Below the pieces are notes generated by a model. The model made no database searches, had not been told where the DNA came from, and saw only the letters and a list, made by a program, of their open reading frames with translations. Below are positions 1 through 12,715 of a stretch of 64,000 bases of DNA, piece by piece. How positions within the stretch are numbered: position 1 is the first letter of the stretch; each line of letters opens with the position of its first letter. Both the position numbers and the translations under genes were made by a program. This DNA is from Cristatella mucedo (taxonomy: Eukaryota; Bryozoa; Phylactolaemata; Cristatellidae), in contig WPIO01000217.1 in assembly GCA_009760855.2 (NCBI GenBank), forward strand, positions 186,001 through 250,000. Direction: 5' to 3'.

Positions 1-39
1 TTATATATAATGTAATAATATGATAATCATAGCTGATCT

Positions 40-200
40 AGCAGCCTCTGTTATACAGCGATAGAAGAGCCTTTAAGGCTGTCACCACTGCTTGCAGCAG
101 CGATATTGAATCACCCACTGCAGGATTCGAACCCATGACTTTGGGACCGAGGTCATGAAAAGCAACCTCATTACCCAGTGTGCGATCATGGCTAGCGCCT
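40..200 (-). mobile_element. SINE-2 (tRNA-derived)
   Basis: Minus strand: TGGGTAATGAGGTTGCTTTT head, B box GGGTTCGAATCCTGCAGTGG, then the body GCTGCAAGCAGTGGTGACAG and AAAGGCTCTTCTATCGCTG. The body is unlike SINE-1. Confidence 0.75.
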
Positions 201-214
201 TCATTACCCAGTGT

Positions 215-400
215 GCGATCAGAGAACTGAATCTCTCTCCAGGCACTTTACAGATGCTGCATATAAAGAATTACGAAATGGTTGGTGGTAACATTCGGAA
301 GCAGCAGGCACATGAAAGACGAATAACTAAGAGCCTTCAAATGCTGTGATAAAAAGGTGCGTTTTAGGTTCTTTTTAAAAGTCATGTCAGGGCCACCAAC
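215..400 (-). mobile_element. LINE-B-type 3' end (subfamily)
   Basis: GATCAGAGAACTGAATCTCT and GGTTGGTGGTAACATTCGGA, sister to the copy at 11455-11672. It runs into a CT microsatellite. Confidence 0.65.
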
Positions 401-403
401 CCC

Positions 404-506
404 CCTTCTCTCTCGCTCTCTCTCTCTCTCTCTTTCTCTCTGTCTCTCTCCCTCTCTCCCTCTCTGTCTGTCTCTGTCTCTGTCTCTGTCTCTGTCTCTG
501 TCTCTG

Positions 507-540
<34 letters not shown>
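404..540. repeat. CT and (CTCTGT)n microsatellite
   Basis: CT run then about ten TCTCTG hexamers. Confidence 0.95.
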
Positions 541-1184
541 CACTACGCACGCTTGTGGCAAAGGGCTTGAGTTCAAGAGCACCTACTACGTGTTTGTTCC
601 AATAGTCTCACCTGCCACACTCCACATGGATATCTCATAGTAGCTGGTGAGAGCTCGTGACTCTGTACTTGACTCTTCGAGCATGCGAGCGAGATGCCCC
701 TGAGCGACTGCCTTTGCCTTGCAGGTTCCGCCGCTTCCTCTTTGCTTCTCCTTTGATGAGTCGGTCGATTTTCTCAATGCTCGGAAAGCGCGAGCGCCGC
801 GCAGCTGCGCCTTCGTGTCGTTTGCTCCATTATAAGTAATGTGTAGGTGAAATGTGACACAGCGCGAGTCAAGCTACTCAAGCTGGAAAGTATTTACTTA
901 AAGCTGTCCGATTGATCAGCGCTCACCAAGCGTTTCTGTTCAAGTAGCGCACAAGGTCAGACACCGGCGCAGCTGCTTTCTTCTGCTTCCGTGCATCGTG
1001 TCATTTGTTCGTGCCCACCTTATGCGATCTAGACTTGGTTTGTGTGATTCTTCATACGTTCCATGCAAAGCTTTAGCCTTTAAGGACGTTTCAGGACGTC
1101 GCCAGTCATCAGCAATGCTCGCTAAATGTAATCCTATATTGGCGAGTGGGGGTTGACTGTCACTAGTGATGCGACTTGTGCAGA

Positions 1185-1560
1185 GTACTTCATTTCCTTG
1201 CCCGATAAGGTAGTTTGTGGAGCTTCATTCCATTATCACGTGGGAAAGCTATGGAACTCACTTCCACAATTTTACGCAACGTCATCTACTCTCCTGCTGC
1301 CGACTGTGGCACATCCGTTCCAGCTGTCCTGAGCTGCTACTTCCATGCCACTCACTACCTCAACTGCCCTTCTGACTCACCTATGCTTCGCACTTTCTCT
1401 TTTGGTTGAGATGACGTCTGTTGGCTACCGCATGCATACCAAAGTCGCTCAGGCCTTGAGTGTGCTACAGAAATCTCTCATGCGTAACACACCCGCTAAG
1501 CCTTTGTGGCTTTGTGGACTTACGTGCGGAGATGCTTTACATTTAACGCTCACAAAAGGT
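1185..1560 (+). mobile_element. LINE-A 3' end
   Basis: CTATGGAACTCACTTCCACA (WNSLPQF region) to TTTGTGGACTTACGTGCGGA, the LINE-A 3' UTR, with the terminal TACATT tail decayed. Confidence 0.7.
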
Positions 1561-2344
1561 CAGGTCGTATGATTGCTCCAGATCCTTGGAGTGGTTGCAA
1601 ATATTTTGTGCGCCGAGCTTATCAATGGCAGACTGCTCCGATAGAGTTTTTTTTACCTGGCGCCACTCAGGGCATGCTATTGCAGTACTATGCCTTAATG
1701 GCGTCCGATCTCCATCAGCCTGACCGTCTCCGCTCCACTTCCGGCCATGCCACTTTATTCAGTTGTCTGACCATTCGCAGCTCAAAATCTCGTTCAATCG
1801 AGAGCGGAAGCACACACTGCACCAAGCATTCTAAGAGAAGGCCGGCTGTGGCTGACAAGTCGCACCGACGCATTGCCATCATTGGCACACGCTCCCCGGC
1901 ACCGTCCCTGGCACCTTGCTGCCATTTCTGGTCGTTTGGTGATTTCGCTCCGCTCTACCACTATAGGAGAAACAGCGAGCCAATTGATGCGTCGCCGCCG
2001 AATTTCCATGATCGTCACGCTGGCCGCCGGCGATTGTCCGAAGGTCACCGATTGTCACTCAGCTGCTCGCGGAATCGGGCAGCTGAGTGACAGTTTGGTA
2101 GAATTGTGTCCTCCGAGCTCCGAACTTCCGATGCTTTCGCTATCGTCGGCCAGCAGCCAGCGAGTGCTTGATACCAAATCTGCTGCGGCCGCTGTCAAAA
2201 AAAACTTATCGCATGCTTTGTCCCGTAGAAGTGGGACATGTCACAGGGGAGTCTGCATTAGGGGTTGCGTCCTACTGAAGGGCATTTCCCTGGCCGATCT
2301 CCACTGGCCAGCCGAGGTAGTAACTGGGCGTGTCCGCTTTTTGT

Positions 2345-2410
2345 TCCGATCGATCGATTAGATCGATCGATCTAATCTATTTAGTCGGATCGATCCGATC
2401 CGATCGATGG
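2345..2410. repeat. GATC/GATCGATC palindromic simple repeat
   Basis: Repeated CGATCGAT and GATCCGATCC blocks, self-complementary; it can form a hairpin. Confidence 0.8.
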
Positions 2411-2934
2411 TGCTGCGGCCATCTTTGCAGTAGTTTACTGGGAATTGGAGTTGTCAAGTAATCGCTGATTTCACCGCTTTCACATGCTATGCTCGAGTAC
2501 AGAGCTTAATTAATTTAATCTTTAACTAAGCTCGAACCCTATACGCGCAAGCCGCTTTCCTAATTCTTTCTCTATTATATATCGAATACATTTGTGTAGT
2601 ATGTATCAATTCATTATAGCTGTTCGAGGGTGCCTCGTCCAGACCACGAGTCCAGAACGTGGCCTAGAAGCGCCGACTGGCTTCCCCATCACTTAACTCG
2701 CTCGTGTCAGCCTTGACCTATCCGAATTTCTTGCTAATACGGCGTGCTCTCACAGCCCCTGCTCCTCGAAATCCATTCTTATCGCCATCCCTAGCACTAA
2801 ACTTACATCATTTGTTGATCGAGCCTCAAGCTCGCATGCGCAGAAATCTGAAACTGCCATTCTGCAACGGGCGTCATCTTTCAGACGGGTTTATCAGGCC
2901 TGGAGTAGTTCAGTTTGGCCTAGCCTATTTTACG

Positions 2935-3005
2935 TGCCTGGTATAAAGTGGCCTAGGCCATTATAACCCTGTGGTATAAAGTGGCCTAAGCCAATTTAAC
3001 CCAGG
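2935..3005. repeat. two ~34-bp tandem units
   Basis: GGTATAAAGTGGCCTAGGCC followed by GGTATAAAGTGGCCTAAGCC. Confidence 0.75.
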
Positions 3006-3059
3006 GCCTACTCTGGGTGGGGTATAGTCTGGCCTGTTACTCGGCATTGATCAACGGAC

Positions 3060-3550
3060 ACCTAGACAAATCCTAGACTGACCCAAAAGGCCTGTGATGG
3101 CTTGGCTCTTTCATACCTAGCTAAACTGCATGCGCCAGTTTAAGCCTCCTAGTGCTCTCAGATATTCTATAAACAATGAATTGGCTGTTCCATTCCATCG
3201 CTTAATGATAATTGACGATATATGCTCTTGATCTGCATGCATTCGCCCGTCGAACACACTCTCGCAATTCTTTGGCAACGACATCGTCTATCCTGCTACC
3301 AATTTTTCCACATTCTTTCAAGTGGTCTCGAGCTGCTACTTCCGTGTTACTCACTACCGCAACCTTCCTGCTTACTCGGCAAAGCTTCGCAGTTCCTTTT
3401 AGTTGCCTGAGATGAAGTCCTTAGACTACCAGATGCTTACATAAAGTCGCTTAGGCTTTAGGTTCGCTAAAAAAAAATTCTTCATAGTAACGTCTACGTA
3501 GTCTTTATGGCTTTTCGGAGTTACAGAGGGACACGCATTACATTCCATAA
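3060..3550 (+). mobile_element. LINE-A 3' part, old
   Basis: Plus-strand KACDGLALSYLAKL-like sequence, the NNELAVPFHRL region and GAGTTACAGAGGGACACGCA near the 3' end. Heavily mutated. Confidence 0.65.
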
Positions 3551-3884
3551 AGGTAGCTAAAGGAAGCATGTCAATCACTTAGTGGTGACGTGAACAATAT
3601 CAGCCGCCCAAACATTCCAAAGGAATATACGCACGCACCGAACCAAATGTTTTGAGGAACCGGTTGGATTTCAGCTTCGTCTTTAATTTCGTCCAGTCAC
3701 AGCTGCCACATTTTTCGTTCTCATTAATCTGCATCGGCTCCCAATCGAGCCGAATTTTGAATCACTTTACTACCCTTTAATTCCCTTCATTCTCGTGTTT
3801 CGACCTCCCTATCTGGAAAACTTCATACCCACGTCCCCTTATGCACCGCCCGTTTCTTGTGCCTCTAGCTAAATTGTAAGCCCG

Positions 3885-3970
3885 TACTAATAATATAAAC
3901 ATTATTATTACTACATTTATATAGTCTCCTCGGAGAATTGAATCTCTATCTAGGCAATTAAACATGTGGA
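3885..3970 (-). mobile_element. LINE-B 3' tail only
   Basis: ATT-rich end then CGGAGAATTGAATCTCTATC. Confidence 0.6.
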
Positions 3971-4079
3971 TAATTTACTCTCAGCTACCATGCTAGCAAA
4001 GTCAGGAACTCACTACTGACTCACATCGCTCATCTTCTAAATTAGGGACACTCTCTAAGAATCAATAAACTTCAACGGT

Positions 4080-4160
4080 TATCGTCAAGTACCTAGAAAG
4101 AGATTGAGTTCTCTGAGGGCACTACATAAAATGTAGTGTTATTATTATTATCGTCCTTTG
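4080..4160 (+). mobile_element. LINE-B 3' tail only
   Basis: GTACCTAGAAAGAGATTGAG, TTCTCTGAGGGCACTACATA and ATT repeats. Confidence 0.7.
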
Positions 4161-4334
4161 CATGATTGTGGGGTCTAAAATTGTGCCCCTAGAACTAACC
4201 AGTCAGCATGATTCCTTTTCGAGAAATGCGAAATTCATATGAATATACTGTTCTCAAAAGTACTTTAAGGCTAGTTTAATTATTATTACTTGTATTATGG
4301 CAGATGATGCTGTGACTTTGGTTGATTGTAAGTT

Positions 4335-4465
4335 CCGAGCTTTATGAGCAGGGGAGATGAGGGCTTTCCACTGTCCAAAGAATTTGAGGTTGGTTACATG
4401 TGCAGCTGAACGATATGAGTCTGAAAAGCTTTTGGTATCACCTGAAGCTTGATTGGCCAGTTCTG
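4335..4465 (-). mobile_element. LINE-B 3' UTR fragment
   Basis: AAGAATTTGAGGTTGGTTAC and GATATGAGTCTGAAAAGC match the LINE-B region near 6130-6200. Confidence 0.5.
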
Positions 4466-4555
4466 ATAATTAGTAGGATCGAACGAAAGAATGAAAGGGT
4501 CAGGGTGAAGTGAGTGACAGGATCTTCACTGTGTGCGAGGACTTCCCATCAAGTA

Positions 4556-4885
4556 GTAATGTAATGTAATGTATCTCCGTCTGCAACTCCAAAAAGTCAT
4601 ATAGACCATGTGGGTGTTACGCAGGAGAGTTTTGTATAGCGCACTCACAGCCTAAGCGGCTTTCGGTACGCAATCGGTGGCCAACAGACTTCGTCTCATG
4701 CAACAAAGAGAAAGTGGGAAGCATAGCAGAGTCAGGAGAGCAGTTGAGGTAGTGAGTAGCATAGAAGTAGCAGTTCAGGACCGCTGAAAAAGATGTGCCA
4801 TAGTCGGCAGTTGGATAGTAGTTGTCGTTGCGTAAGAATTGTGGAAGCGAGTTCCACAGTCTAGGACCAGCAGTGTAAGTAGATA
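4556..4885 (-). mobile_element. LINE-A 3' end
   Basis: TAATGTAATGTAATGTATCTCC tail, 3' UTR, then the RLWNSLPQFLRNDNYY codons (ORF 4617-5012, minus). Confidence 0.8.
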
Positions 4886-5761
4886 AGCCCTTGACGGGGG
4901 AGTCGATGCAGATTGGTGAAAGATTGTGATCGTAATCATAATATTTATAAGAAAGAACATCGCATTCTTTTAGCGAACGAAGAGAACTACATCTAAAGCC
5001 TGACGATTGCATCGCATCTGTAGTTGTGAGCGCGGACCACAGCCCTTACTCCTCCACGATACCAGGATTGGTGACGCCCACACGCGGACAAGTTAGCCGT
5101 CGTTATTACATAATTCTTACGTGGTAGGCGATTTACCAGTTACTTTCGCTACCAGCAAAAATTTCTCTCTCTCTCTCTTCTTCCCTCTCAATAGTGAAAA
5201 TATCTATACTCAGAAATTTGTATAGTACCCTGAAATAACTAAATTTCTTTCTAGACTGTTTACGCATGCTTCAAAAGAAGCATACAAGTTCGCATACATT
5301 CATACACACGTTCGCAGTGTAATATGGCCCTTGAGTCTGTAACGGTAGAATGAGTTCGTGAGGTATAGACAAGCCGACACAACTGCACGAGCTAGGTTGC
5401 CCATAGTATCCATGGCAGCCCAAAGATTTGCAATGCTACATATGGGACAGCCATGTTATTGATCGCAATAACAATATAGAGTGCATAAATAGCACACAAA
5501 GATAGCCAAATCTCTTTCTAGGAAATTTCAGTGTGCTGAAAAGGAGCTATCTTAATCGGTTCTTTTTAATGCGCACAGCTTGGGAACACACTAGCACCCA
5601 GAACGGCAATTCACGCGGAAGGAGAAATAAGTCCGAGCAAATATTAGGTTATTAGCTTATTATTGAATGCTGTCAAATGAGAAGAAGATCCGGCGTCAGT
5701 TCACAAATTGTCACACTCTTCGGAAGAGCAGCACCGGAGAGAATCGAGGCCTCTGAGGGAT

Positions 5762-6945
5762 TTATTATAATAATAATATTAATAGTAAGAATAATGCACT
5801 TGATAAAGCGCCCTCAGAGAACTCAGTCTCTTTCTAGGCGCTTTACAATTGCTGCACAGAAAGCACGATCAAATGGTTAGAGGTATCGTGCTCAATAAAC
5901 AACAAGAATAACGTGGTTAGGGGTGACATGCACAGGGTCAGCATGCAAGTGTGGTTAGGGGCAGCATACACAATGTCAGCACACATAAGCACATGCAGGG
6001 CGAATCGCAGGGACCAACTAAATGCTGTCCTAAATAAGTGTTTTTAAGTTCTTTTTAAATGTGGTCAAGTCAGGAGATGGTCGGATGCAAATAGTGAGTG
6101 AGTTCAGGCTTTGGGAACATGCGAACTAAATGCACAGTTTCCAAAGGATTTGAGGTTTGTACGAGGTATTGGTAAACTTGGATTCCGAAAAGTGGGTGGT
6201 ACGATGCTTGGCCTGGTGGGGGAGTAGATCTGAGAGATAGGCTGGATCCAAAGAATGAAGTGACCTAAAAGTGAGTGACGGAACCCTGAAGTCGATCCGT
6301 TGCTTGACTGGGAGCCAGTGCAGGTCGGCGAGAAGTGGTGTGATGTGGCAGCTGCGGCGCTCAGGGCAGACAAGCCTAGCTGCAGAGTTTTGCGCCAGCT
6401 GCAATCACCTGATTGCACGTGCCGGTAGGCCAGCAAGCAGTGAGTTACAAAAGTCAAGGCGGGATGTCACAAATGCATGAACCAACTTAGACGTGGCATC
6501 CTTATCTAAACAAGCCCAAGTTTTAGCAATGTTATGTAGCTGAAAGTAAGCAGACTTGACTGCGGAGTTGATGTGATCGTCTAACGAGAGGTCACTTTGG
6601 ACACCTAGATTTTGAGCTGATTCAACAGGAGATAAGCTGACAGAGCAAAATTTTGAGCGTCAGCCTTTCTAATTTCTGAATCACACTGGGTGTGCCCATA
6701 ACTAGTAAGTTAGCTGCTTTATCATCGTTTAGTTTTAGAAAATTTGCTGCCATCCATGTGCGGATGTCATGAATACAAGCAGCAAGTGAGTTGAGAGAAT
6801 TCGAGGTGCTCGAAGGCTGGGAGGGATCAAAGCAAAGATACGACTGAGTGTCATCCGCATAGAACTGAAAGCCTAGATTGTGCTTGGCAATCACATCAGC
6901 AAGAGGCAGAGTGTAAACCGTGAACAGAGCCGGGCCTAGCATTTA
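5762..6945 (-). mobile_element. LINE-B, 5'-truncated
   Basis: Continuous minus-strand copy from GPALFTVYTLPLADVIA, FYADDTQSYLCF and ANFLKLNDDKAANLLVMGTP to RSCHITPLLADLHWLP, the 3' UTR with 38-bp tandem units, and the conserved tail plus (ATT)n at 5762-5850. The RT aspartates (YADD) remain but frameshifts break the ORF. CR1/L2-like. Confidence 0.85.
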
Positions 6946-7312
6946 GATTTAATTAGCACCTGGATTTAAAATTTAGTGATGGAAACAACAGAACGGCAGA
7001 ACAGAGTCAGGAGAGCGAGCTGCGACTGGAGGAGACAGGTGAGACATTGTAATCCGCTTAGATGGGCTGAAGCAGAGATCGGACGAACCTTGACCTCGGA
7101 GATTAAATATCAAAGTAGATGCGCTGCTCGGTCAGAACCTAGAGCAGATTGGTTATAAACTGGGGCAAAGTTCTTTTGCTGAGTTGACGACAGTCAAGCG
7201 AAGTTGCCGAGTTTGGAACTTATATATTAGCGCCTTAAAGAAGCTATAACTGAACCTGTTTACAGCAGCATTTAGTAGGTCCTTGAGATTCTTGTGTGTG
7301 TTTACGCATGCT

Positions 7313-7672
7313 GAAAAATATACCAGTAATAATAAGACACTTATTATAGAACCTTTAAAGAACCCAATCTCTTTCTAGGCACTCTACGTTTGCTGCAAAG
7401 GATGCGCGATCGAATGGTTAGCTGTATCATGCTCAATGACAACAATGGTCTTTATGACTTTGTGGAGTTACTGACGGAGATACATTACATTACATAAATT
7501 GCATGCTGATCCTGTGCCCGCCACCTATAATCATGTTATACTTGTTGTCATTGAGCATGATACAGCTAACCATTCGATCGCGCATCCTTTGCAGCAAACG
7601 TAGAGTGCCTAGAAAGAGATTGGGTTCTATGAGGGTTCTACAATAAGTGTCTTATTATTACTGATATATTTT
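7313..7672. repeat. near-perfect inverted repeat made of two LINE-B tails
   Basis: The left arm 7313-7445 (LINE-B tail, minus) and right arm 7541-7672 (plus) are reverse complements with only a handful of mismatches over about 130 bp. The spacer of about 95 bp includes a LINE-A 3' terminus (7446-7493). It can fold into a long hairpin. Confidence 0.9.
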
Positions 7673-7673
7673 T

Positions 7674-7862
7674 GGCAGTATGCAAAGTGTCAGCACGCAT
7701 AAGCATTTACAAAATGAATCACACGGACCTGCTATATGCTGTGATAGATAACGTTTTTAGTTTCTTTTTAAACGTGGCAAAGTCAGAGGATATCGTGGCG
7801 CAAGTCGGAAGTGAGTTCCAAGGCTTTGGGAGCATACGAACTAAAGGCATGCAATACTGACA
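7674..7862 (-). mobile_element. LINE-B 3' UTR fragment without tail
   Basis: GTCAGCACGCATAAGC to GGGAGCATACGAACTAAAG matches the 3' UTR at 50930-51110. It flanks the inverted repeat. Confidence 0.65.
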
Positions 7863-8094
7863 TATCTAGCAGACTATGCATGCCACCATCAACCATATTT
7901 CTACATATTGACACTGTGCATGTAACCTATAACAGTGTTATAGGTTACCGACGTTGCATATGGTACCACTAACCATTTGGTTTTGCTGCCTTTACAGCAT
8001 AGACGAAGTACCTAGAAATATATCGCGTTCTCTGAGGATCAAAGCACAGGTAAAGTTGTTTGCCATGTACAATGGTTTTCCAAGTAAAATTGTT

Positions 8095-8240
8095 GGCCAT
8101 CTGCTCAATCGAGATGAAGTCTGTTGGCTACAGAAAGCCGCTTAGGCTGTGAGTGCGCTATACAAAACTCTCATGCGTAACACCCAATTAGTCTCTATGG
8201 CTTATTGGAGTTACAGACGGAGATAAATTACACTAAACTA
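8095..8240 (+). mobile_element. LINE-A 3' UTR fragment
   Basis: GATGAAGTCTGTTGGCTACA through TGGAGTTACAGACGGAGATA, about 145 bp only. Confidence 0.7.
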
Positions 8241-9399
8241 AGATCGGAGCATAGGCTGTGCCGGGTGATTCCATCTGCAAGAGAGAAATTAGCGAATGTG
8301 AAAATAGTCGTCGTAAAAACCGATCTCCTGCAACCCCGTGCTTCAAGCGACGGTCGGATATTTGTTAGCCTAGACAATCTTTTCTCTGGATTCTTTCGAT
8401 GTGATGAGAATTACGCCGTCGTGGCACAGTGCATTTGAAGACTAGGTCAAACGATTGTACGCAGATGAATGCTAACATGGGCAGCTGAAGGTTTGATGGA
8501 CGCAATACGGGAGACGTGAAAGTCTGCTTTGAGGTAATTGCCAGCGTCTTGCCATTCAGTGGGTGACAATGTTCACTCCTCCACAAGTTTTTAATTAAAG
8601 TCAGGGTACGCAAGAAGCATAAGTGCAGGCAACGCCGCTTAAAATCAATTTCAATCACGTTTTGGTCACGGCGAAGGGTCAGGGGTTCCGTCGAGATTCA
8701 CGAGATGTATTATTCGGTTTTAATATGCAAAAAACGGCCGTTCGCGGGTGCATTTTAAAATTTGCCGCTGTGGTTTTGTATAGAGTTTGGTGACGATTAA
8801 CTTGGATTTTCTGACTGCATCGCATAAGCAAGACTGTAATGGCGGGAGCTTAAAACATTGCAGGAAATACTGAATCGGCTGTGATCGGCTATCTCTCCTA
8901 TCTGCCCAGGTTTTAGCGGGCGATGCCCGGCTCGCGAGCTCAAGCAGTAAAGCGTGAGCACACAGGAGTTTTCATTTGAACGCCAATAGCACCACGATAA
9001 TATGATTTCACGACAGTAACGATCAGCTAGGTCACTAAAAGCAGGCAACTTTTCTGCAGAGCTGATGCTGTCAATTAGTGAAAGGCCGTTTTGTGGCAGT
9101 GCATGCAGATTCCTTGCAGGTGCAACACGAAATGGTGGCTGATCTCGTTTTGAGGGTCTGACTTTCCATCAACGAGTAACGACAGGTATTGCCATAACTG
9201 ATACATTTGGTGTTATCGTCACTTAATTCGAAAAAGTTCCCAAGCATTCAAATGTGATGACCAGTTGTACATGATGGTAGTTGAGAGAATTTGACATGAT
9301 GGAAGGCAGGATGTTATCAAGGCATAGGTGTGGCATAGTGTTATCTTATTAAAAATTAAAGCATATATTGCGCGTGGTAATTTCAGCGGCAAGAGAGAG

Positions 9400-9965
9400 T
9401 TTAAATATCAAAAATAAATTTGCATAGCACAGACCCTGAGGTACCCTAAACGTTTAAGGCTAACCCAATGACAATAATGTACGGAATGAGGTATTGCAGT
9501 GTATGGTCAGTATGTGTCCAGGCAAGAAGATCTTGGTGATCGATGATATGAAACTCTGCTGACATATCTAGCAAAACTGGCAGAAAGACTGGACATAAGT
9601 GAATGTCAGCATTCCAGAGAATGTGGTAACGCATTCGATGCAGTTCCGTCTCAGCGGAGTGATTAAAGTTCAAAGGCCTGAATATATTTTATCTGCTAGA
9701 TTTGAAGTTTATTACACGAGTTTAATTGATCTGGTGGTAGTCGTTGCAATGCTTTCGGTAATGGTAATTGGAGCATTGAGGGATGTTGCTAAAAGTCTCA
9801 TATTCTATAGTAAACTTTTGAATGAGCGACCTAACAACTGTTTCTTTTAAAGGATACGGGCAAAAGATCTGGAGCTAAGGACATATTATTTAGACATCAG
9901 TTACACACCGAAAAGCAGCTGACTTAGGCATGGCAAAGCTCAGTAAACAAGAGGCCTTGAGAGAT
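9400..9965 (-). mobile_element. LINE-B internal RT fragment
   Basis: Minus strand: LLDMSAEFHIIDHQDLLAW (9446-9673) matches the RT motif usually written DLSAAFDTIDHDILL, followed by GTSGSVLCKFIFDI (usual GVPQGSVLGPLLF). The borders are approximate. Confidence 0.65.
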
Positions 9966-10109
9966 AATGGTCATTTATGGCTATGAGATCGAGTTCAAGA
10001 TGAGGCTAGTCGTGACAGGCTTCAAGGTTGACATTGAGGTCAATCAAGAGATTGATGGGATTGTGGTAACTAAACCGCCACATTTACTCTGCCTTTCTGG
10101 AGTCGGGTC

Positions 10110-10281
<172 letters not shown>

Positions 10282-10289
10282 TAATCATG

Positions 10290-11450
10290 GTCTTTACTGC
10301 GACTTTAGTTCATTGATAGTCGCGCGGAGCAACATCGCGTCTTCCTCATCTAGAAGCTCTACCCACCAATTAACATTTGGACTTTGGTTTGCGTGTAAAT
10401 GTTTCCGATTTTCGGTTACTATTAGTCCATATTCGTTGCCGTAACTCGTGGCTAATATCGCACTCACTCTGACTGTTCTTCATCGTGCGCGCCCTTTCGA
10501 ATGCAGCACCCAATATAGCATAAGCTTTTCGAGCTTGTCCGGGAGTTCCTAGGTCGTGTCATCTCCTCAGTGTTACCATTTACAATTTCGATGCTCTCCG
10601 AGTTGCATTAAGGCATAGCCAAGGCATCGCTGCAAAGCTAACCTCTCACTGTCTGTTGCCTGTCACACCGTGATTGGCTTGAGACAACGATCTCTCTTCT
10701 AGTAGCTAGAGGAATTTCTCATGCGAACGCCAACGCGATTGGGGTTAAAGTGGCATGGGGTCAATTAATTAAGTTCTTGAGCCGTTGCCATCGCCAATCG
10801 TGTTAAGGCCACCAATTTAGCGACCTCTCACGGAGGCCTTGCTAATTTCCAGCCTGTGGCAGCAGCCTCTCGTGAGTGATGATGTAAACCAATGAGCGCT
10901 GGGAGCTGAGCTCTCGCGTGGCTCTCGTCAATACTCAAATGTCAAGAGCAATTGAATCAAGCGATGAACTCTTCAGCGAAAGGTGAAAGCAGTAAGCCAG
11001 ATATAACATTGTCCATGAGCTCTGATGAGAAGCGATTATAGCAATTGTATCTTGCAATAAATCGCCACGTATAGCTCTGAGCGTGGCGCTGACCAAATGG
11101 CTGCCCTACAAAATGCGATGCCAGTTTACCAGCTGAGTAGCCGCGGCTTCAAGAGAGCCGTAGCCAGTCTCTTTATTAGAGCAACTGCAGACGGACATGG
11201 CGGACAGCCCAACTACTCGGAAAGACCAAGTAGGGAAACTTCACAACATGTGTACGTTCTTTCTACTCAATCTCAATTTCTAAAGCGGCAGTTCAGTAAA
11301 TCACAGGTGAGATATAAAAAGCCAGTCAGGAGGTTGTCTCTAACTTGCTCAATGCCTTCAGGAGAGTGGACATCTATTTCTGGACGTCAATTTTGTAAAC
11401 GCGTCGTTAACTTTAGGTTAAACCAGAATCGACCGTAGGCGAAGCTGAGA
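10290..11450. other. unassigned unique-looking DNA
   Basis: No recognisable repeat. One 113-residue plus ORF (11097-11438, start AAATGGCTG) has no domain and no codon evidence, so it is not called as a gene. Confidence 0.4.
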
Positions 11451-11454
11451 CGCA

Positions 11455-11672
11455 CAATAATAATATATATATTAAATATGTATTGCATTGCGCCCTCAGA
11501 GAACTGAATCTCGTTGGCACTTTGCATATGCTGCATAGAAAGCATAACTAAACGGTTGGTGGTAACATCCGTAAGCAGCAGGCACAGTGTAAGCAGATAC
11601 ACGCAAGCCAAAGACGAATTGCAAAGATCCACCGAATGCTGTAACAAACAGGTGTTTGTTAAGCTCATGTAA
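11455..11672 (-). mobile_element. LINE-B-type 3' end (subfamily)
   Basis: GCCCTCAGAGAACTGAATCTC, GGTTGGTGGTAACATCCGTA and downstream sequence closely match 215-400, a subfamily variant of the LINE-B tail. Confidence 0.7.
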
Positions 11673-11673
<1 letters not shown>

Positions 11674-11723
<50 letters not shown>

Positions 11724-11736
11724 TATATATGTGTGT
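11674..11736. repeat. (TA)n microsatellite
   Basis: TA run with a short CACATA interruption. Confidence 0.95.
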
Positions 11737-12084
11737 ATTTGAACTCAGTTGCTTGATATCAAGCCAAAAATGATATCATTATGATTATCATTTAGCCCGT
11801 TTGACTTTCGTAGCCGTCGCCTGCCTCAAGCATCCACGAAATCAGCCCGAGCATCTGAACCCGGGCGTGCTTGTATACCATTGATATACAAGATATACTA
11901 CGCACGAAGGATCTGGAGCGATGCTTCCCGCTAAAAGTTAGCGGCCAGACGAGAGGCACATGTACTCAAATCTGAAAGAAGGCATTCAGCTAATGGTGAA
12001 CGATTGACATTTCATTAGCTGCTATCGACTCAGCGTAGGCGGTTCAACGGCTGGCATTTATCAAGTGGTGCATCCGAATCATTG

Positions 12085-12215
12085 ACGTTGCGCCTCAAGA
12101 GAAGTTAATCTCCATCGAGGCACTTTACATGTGCCGCATGGCTCGCTACCATGACCATGGAGTGAAAAGCGAGCACCTCACCCCTCGGGCCAATCCAGGG
12201 CGATGGCTTCGTTCT
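12085..12215 (-). mobile_element. SINE-1, diverged
   Basis: Head TGGCCCGAGGGGTGAGGTGC and tail GATGGAGATTAACTTCTCTT on the minus strand. The middle is degraded. Confidence 0.6.
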
Positions 12216-12715
12216 TCTATGTGGAATGATTGTAGATTCGTCGCCGTCAATCGAAAGTTGGCAGTAGCCTGAGGCAATGATTCTCCGGGTACGCACGCGA
12301 CCTTTGACCGCCGCTCGCTGATGCCATTGGCAGCCGCTCGTGGTCTTGTGCTCTGTATCTGCGAGCCCTCGGACAGGCAACGGCGTCTTCTAATCGCGAA
12401 GTCGCGAATAATGCAGGTAGTATTCGCCGTAAGCAAGCTGATATAGCTATGGTCGCCGTTTTACTACAAAACCTCTGAACGTTTAGCTAGTTGTTGCTGT
12501 GAGAATTTGTTTCCAAAAAGAATACTGTTTTCTATATTGACGTTCATCCAGGGTAGCCGGTTCGACGACCTTGGTCGTCTGACAGTGGCGGGCGACTGAG
12601 GTGCATCGGAATCGCGAGGCGCCTCAGTCGCCGCTGGTCTCTCGCCGAATCATCGTGGGCCGCTACCTGCGGCTGACTGGAGTCGGGCAGTGTCCTCCTG
12701 CCAGGAGTATCTAGG

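Noticed and set aside
1506-2361. 194- and 162-codon overlapping plus ORFs
   Set aside because: They begin in LINE-A 3' sequence and show no domain; an ADLHW-like patch near 2300 hints only at LINE debris.
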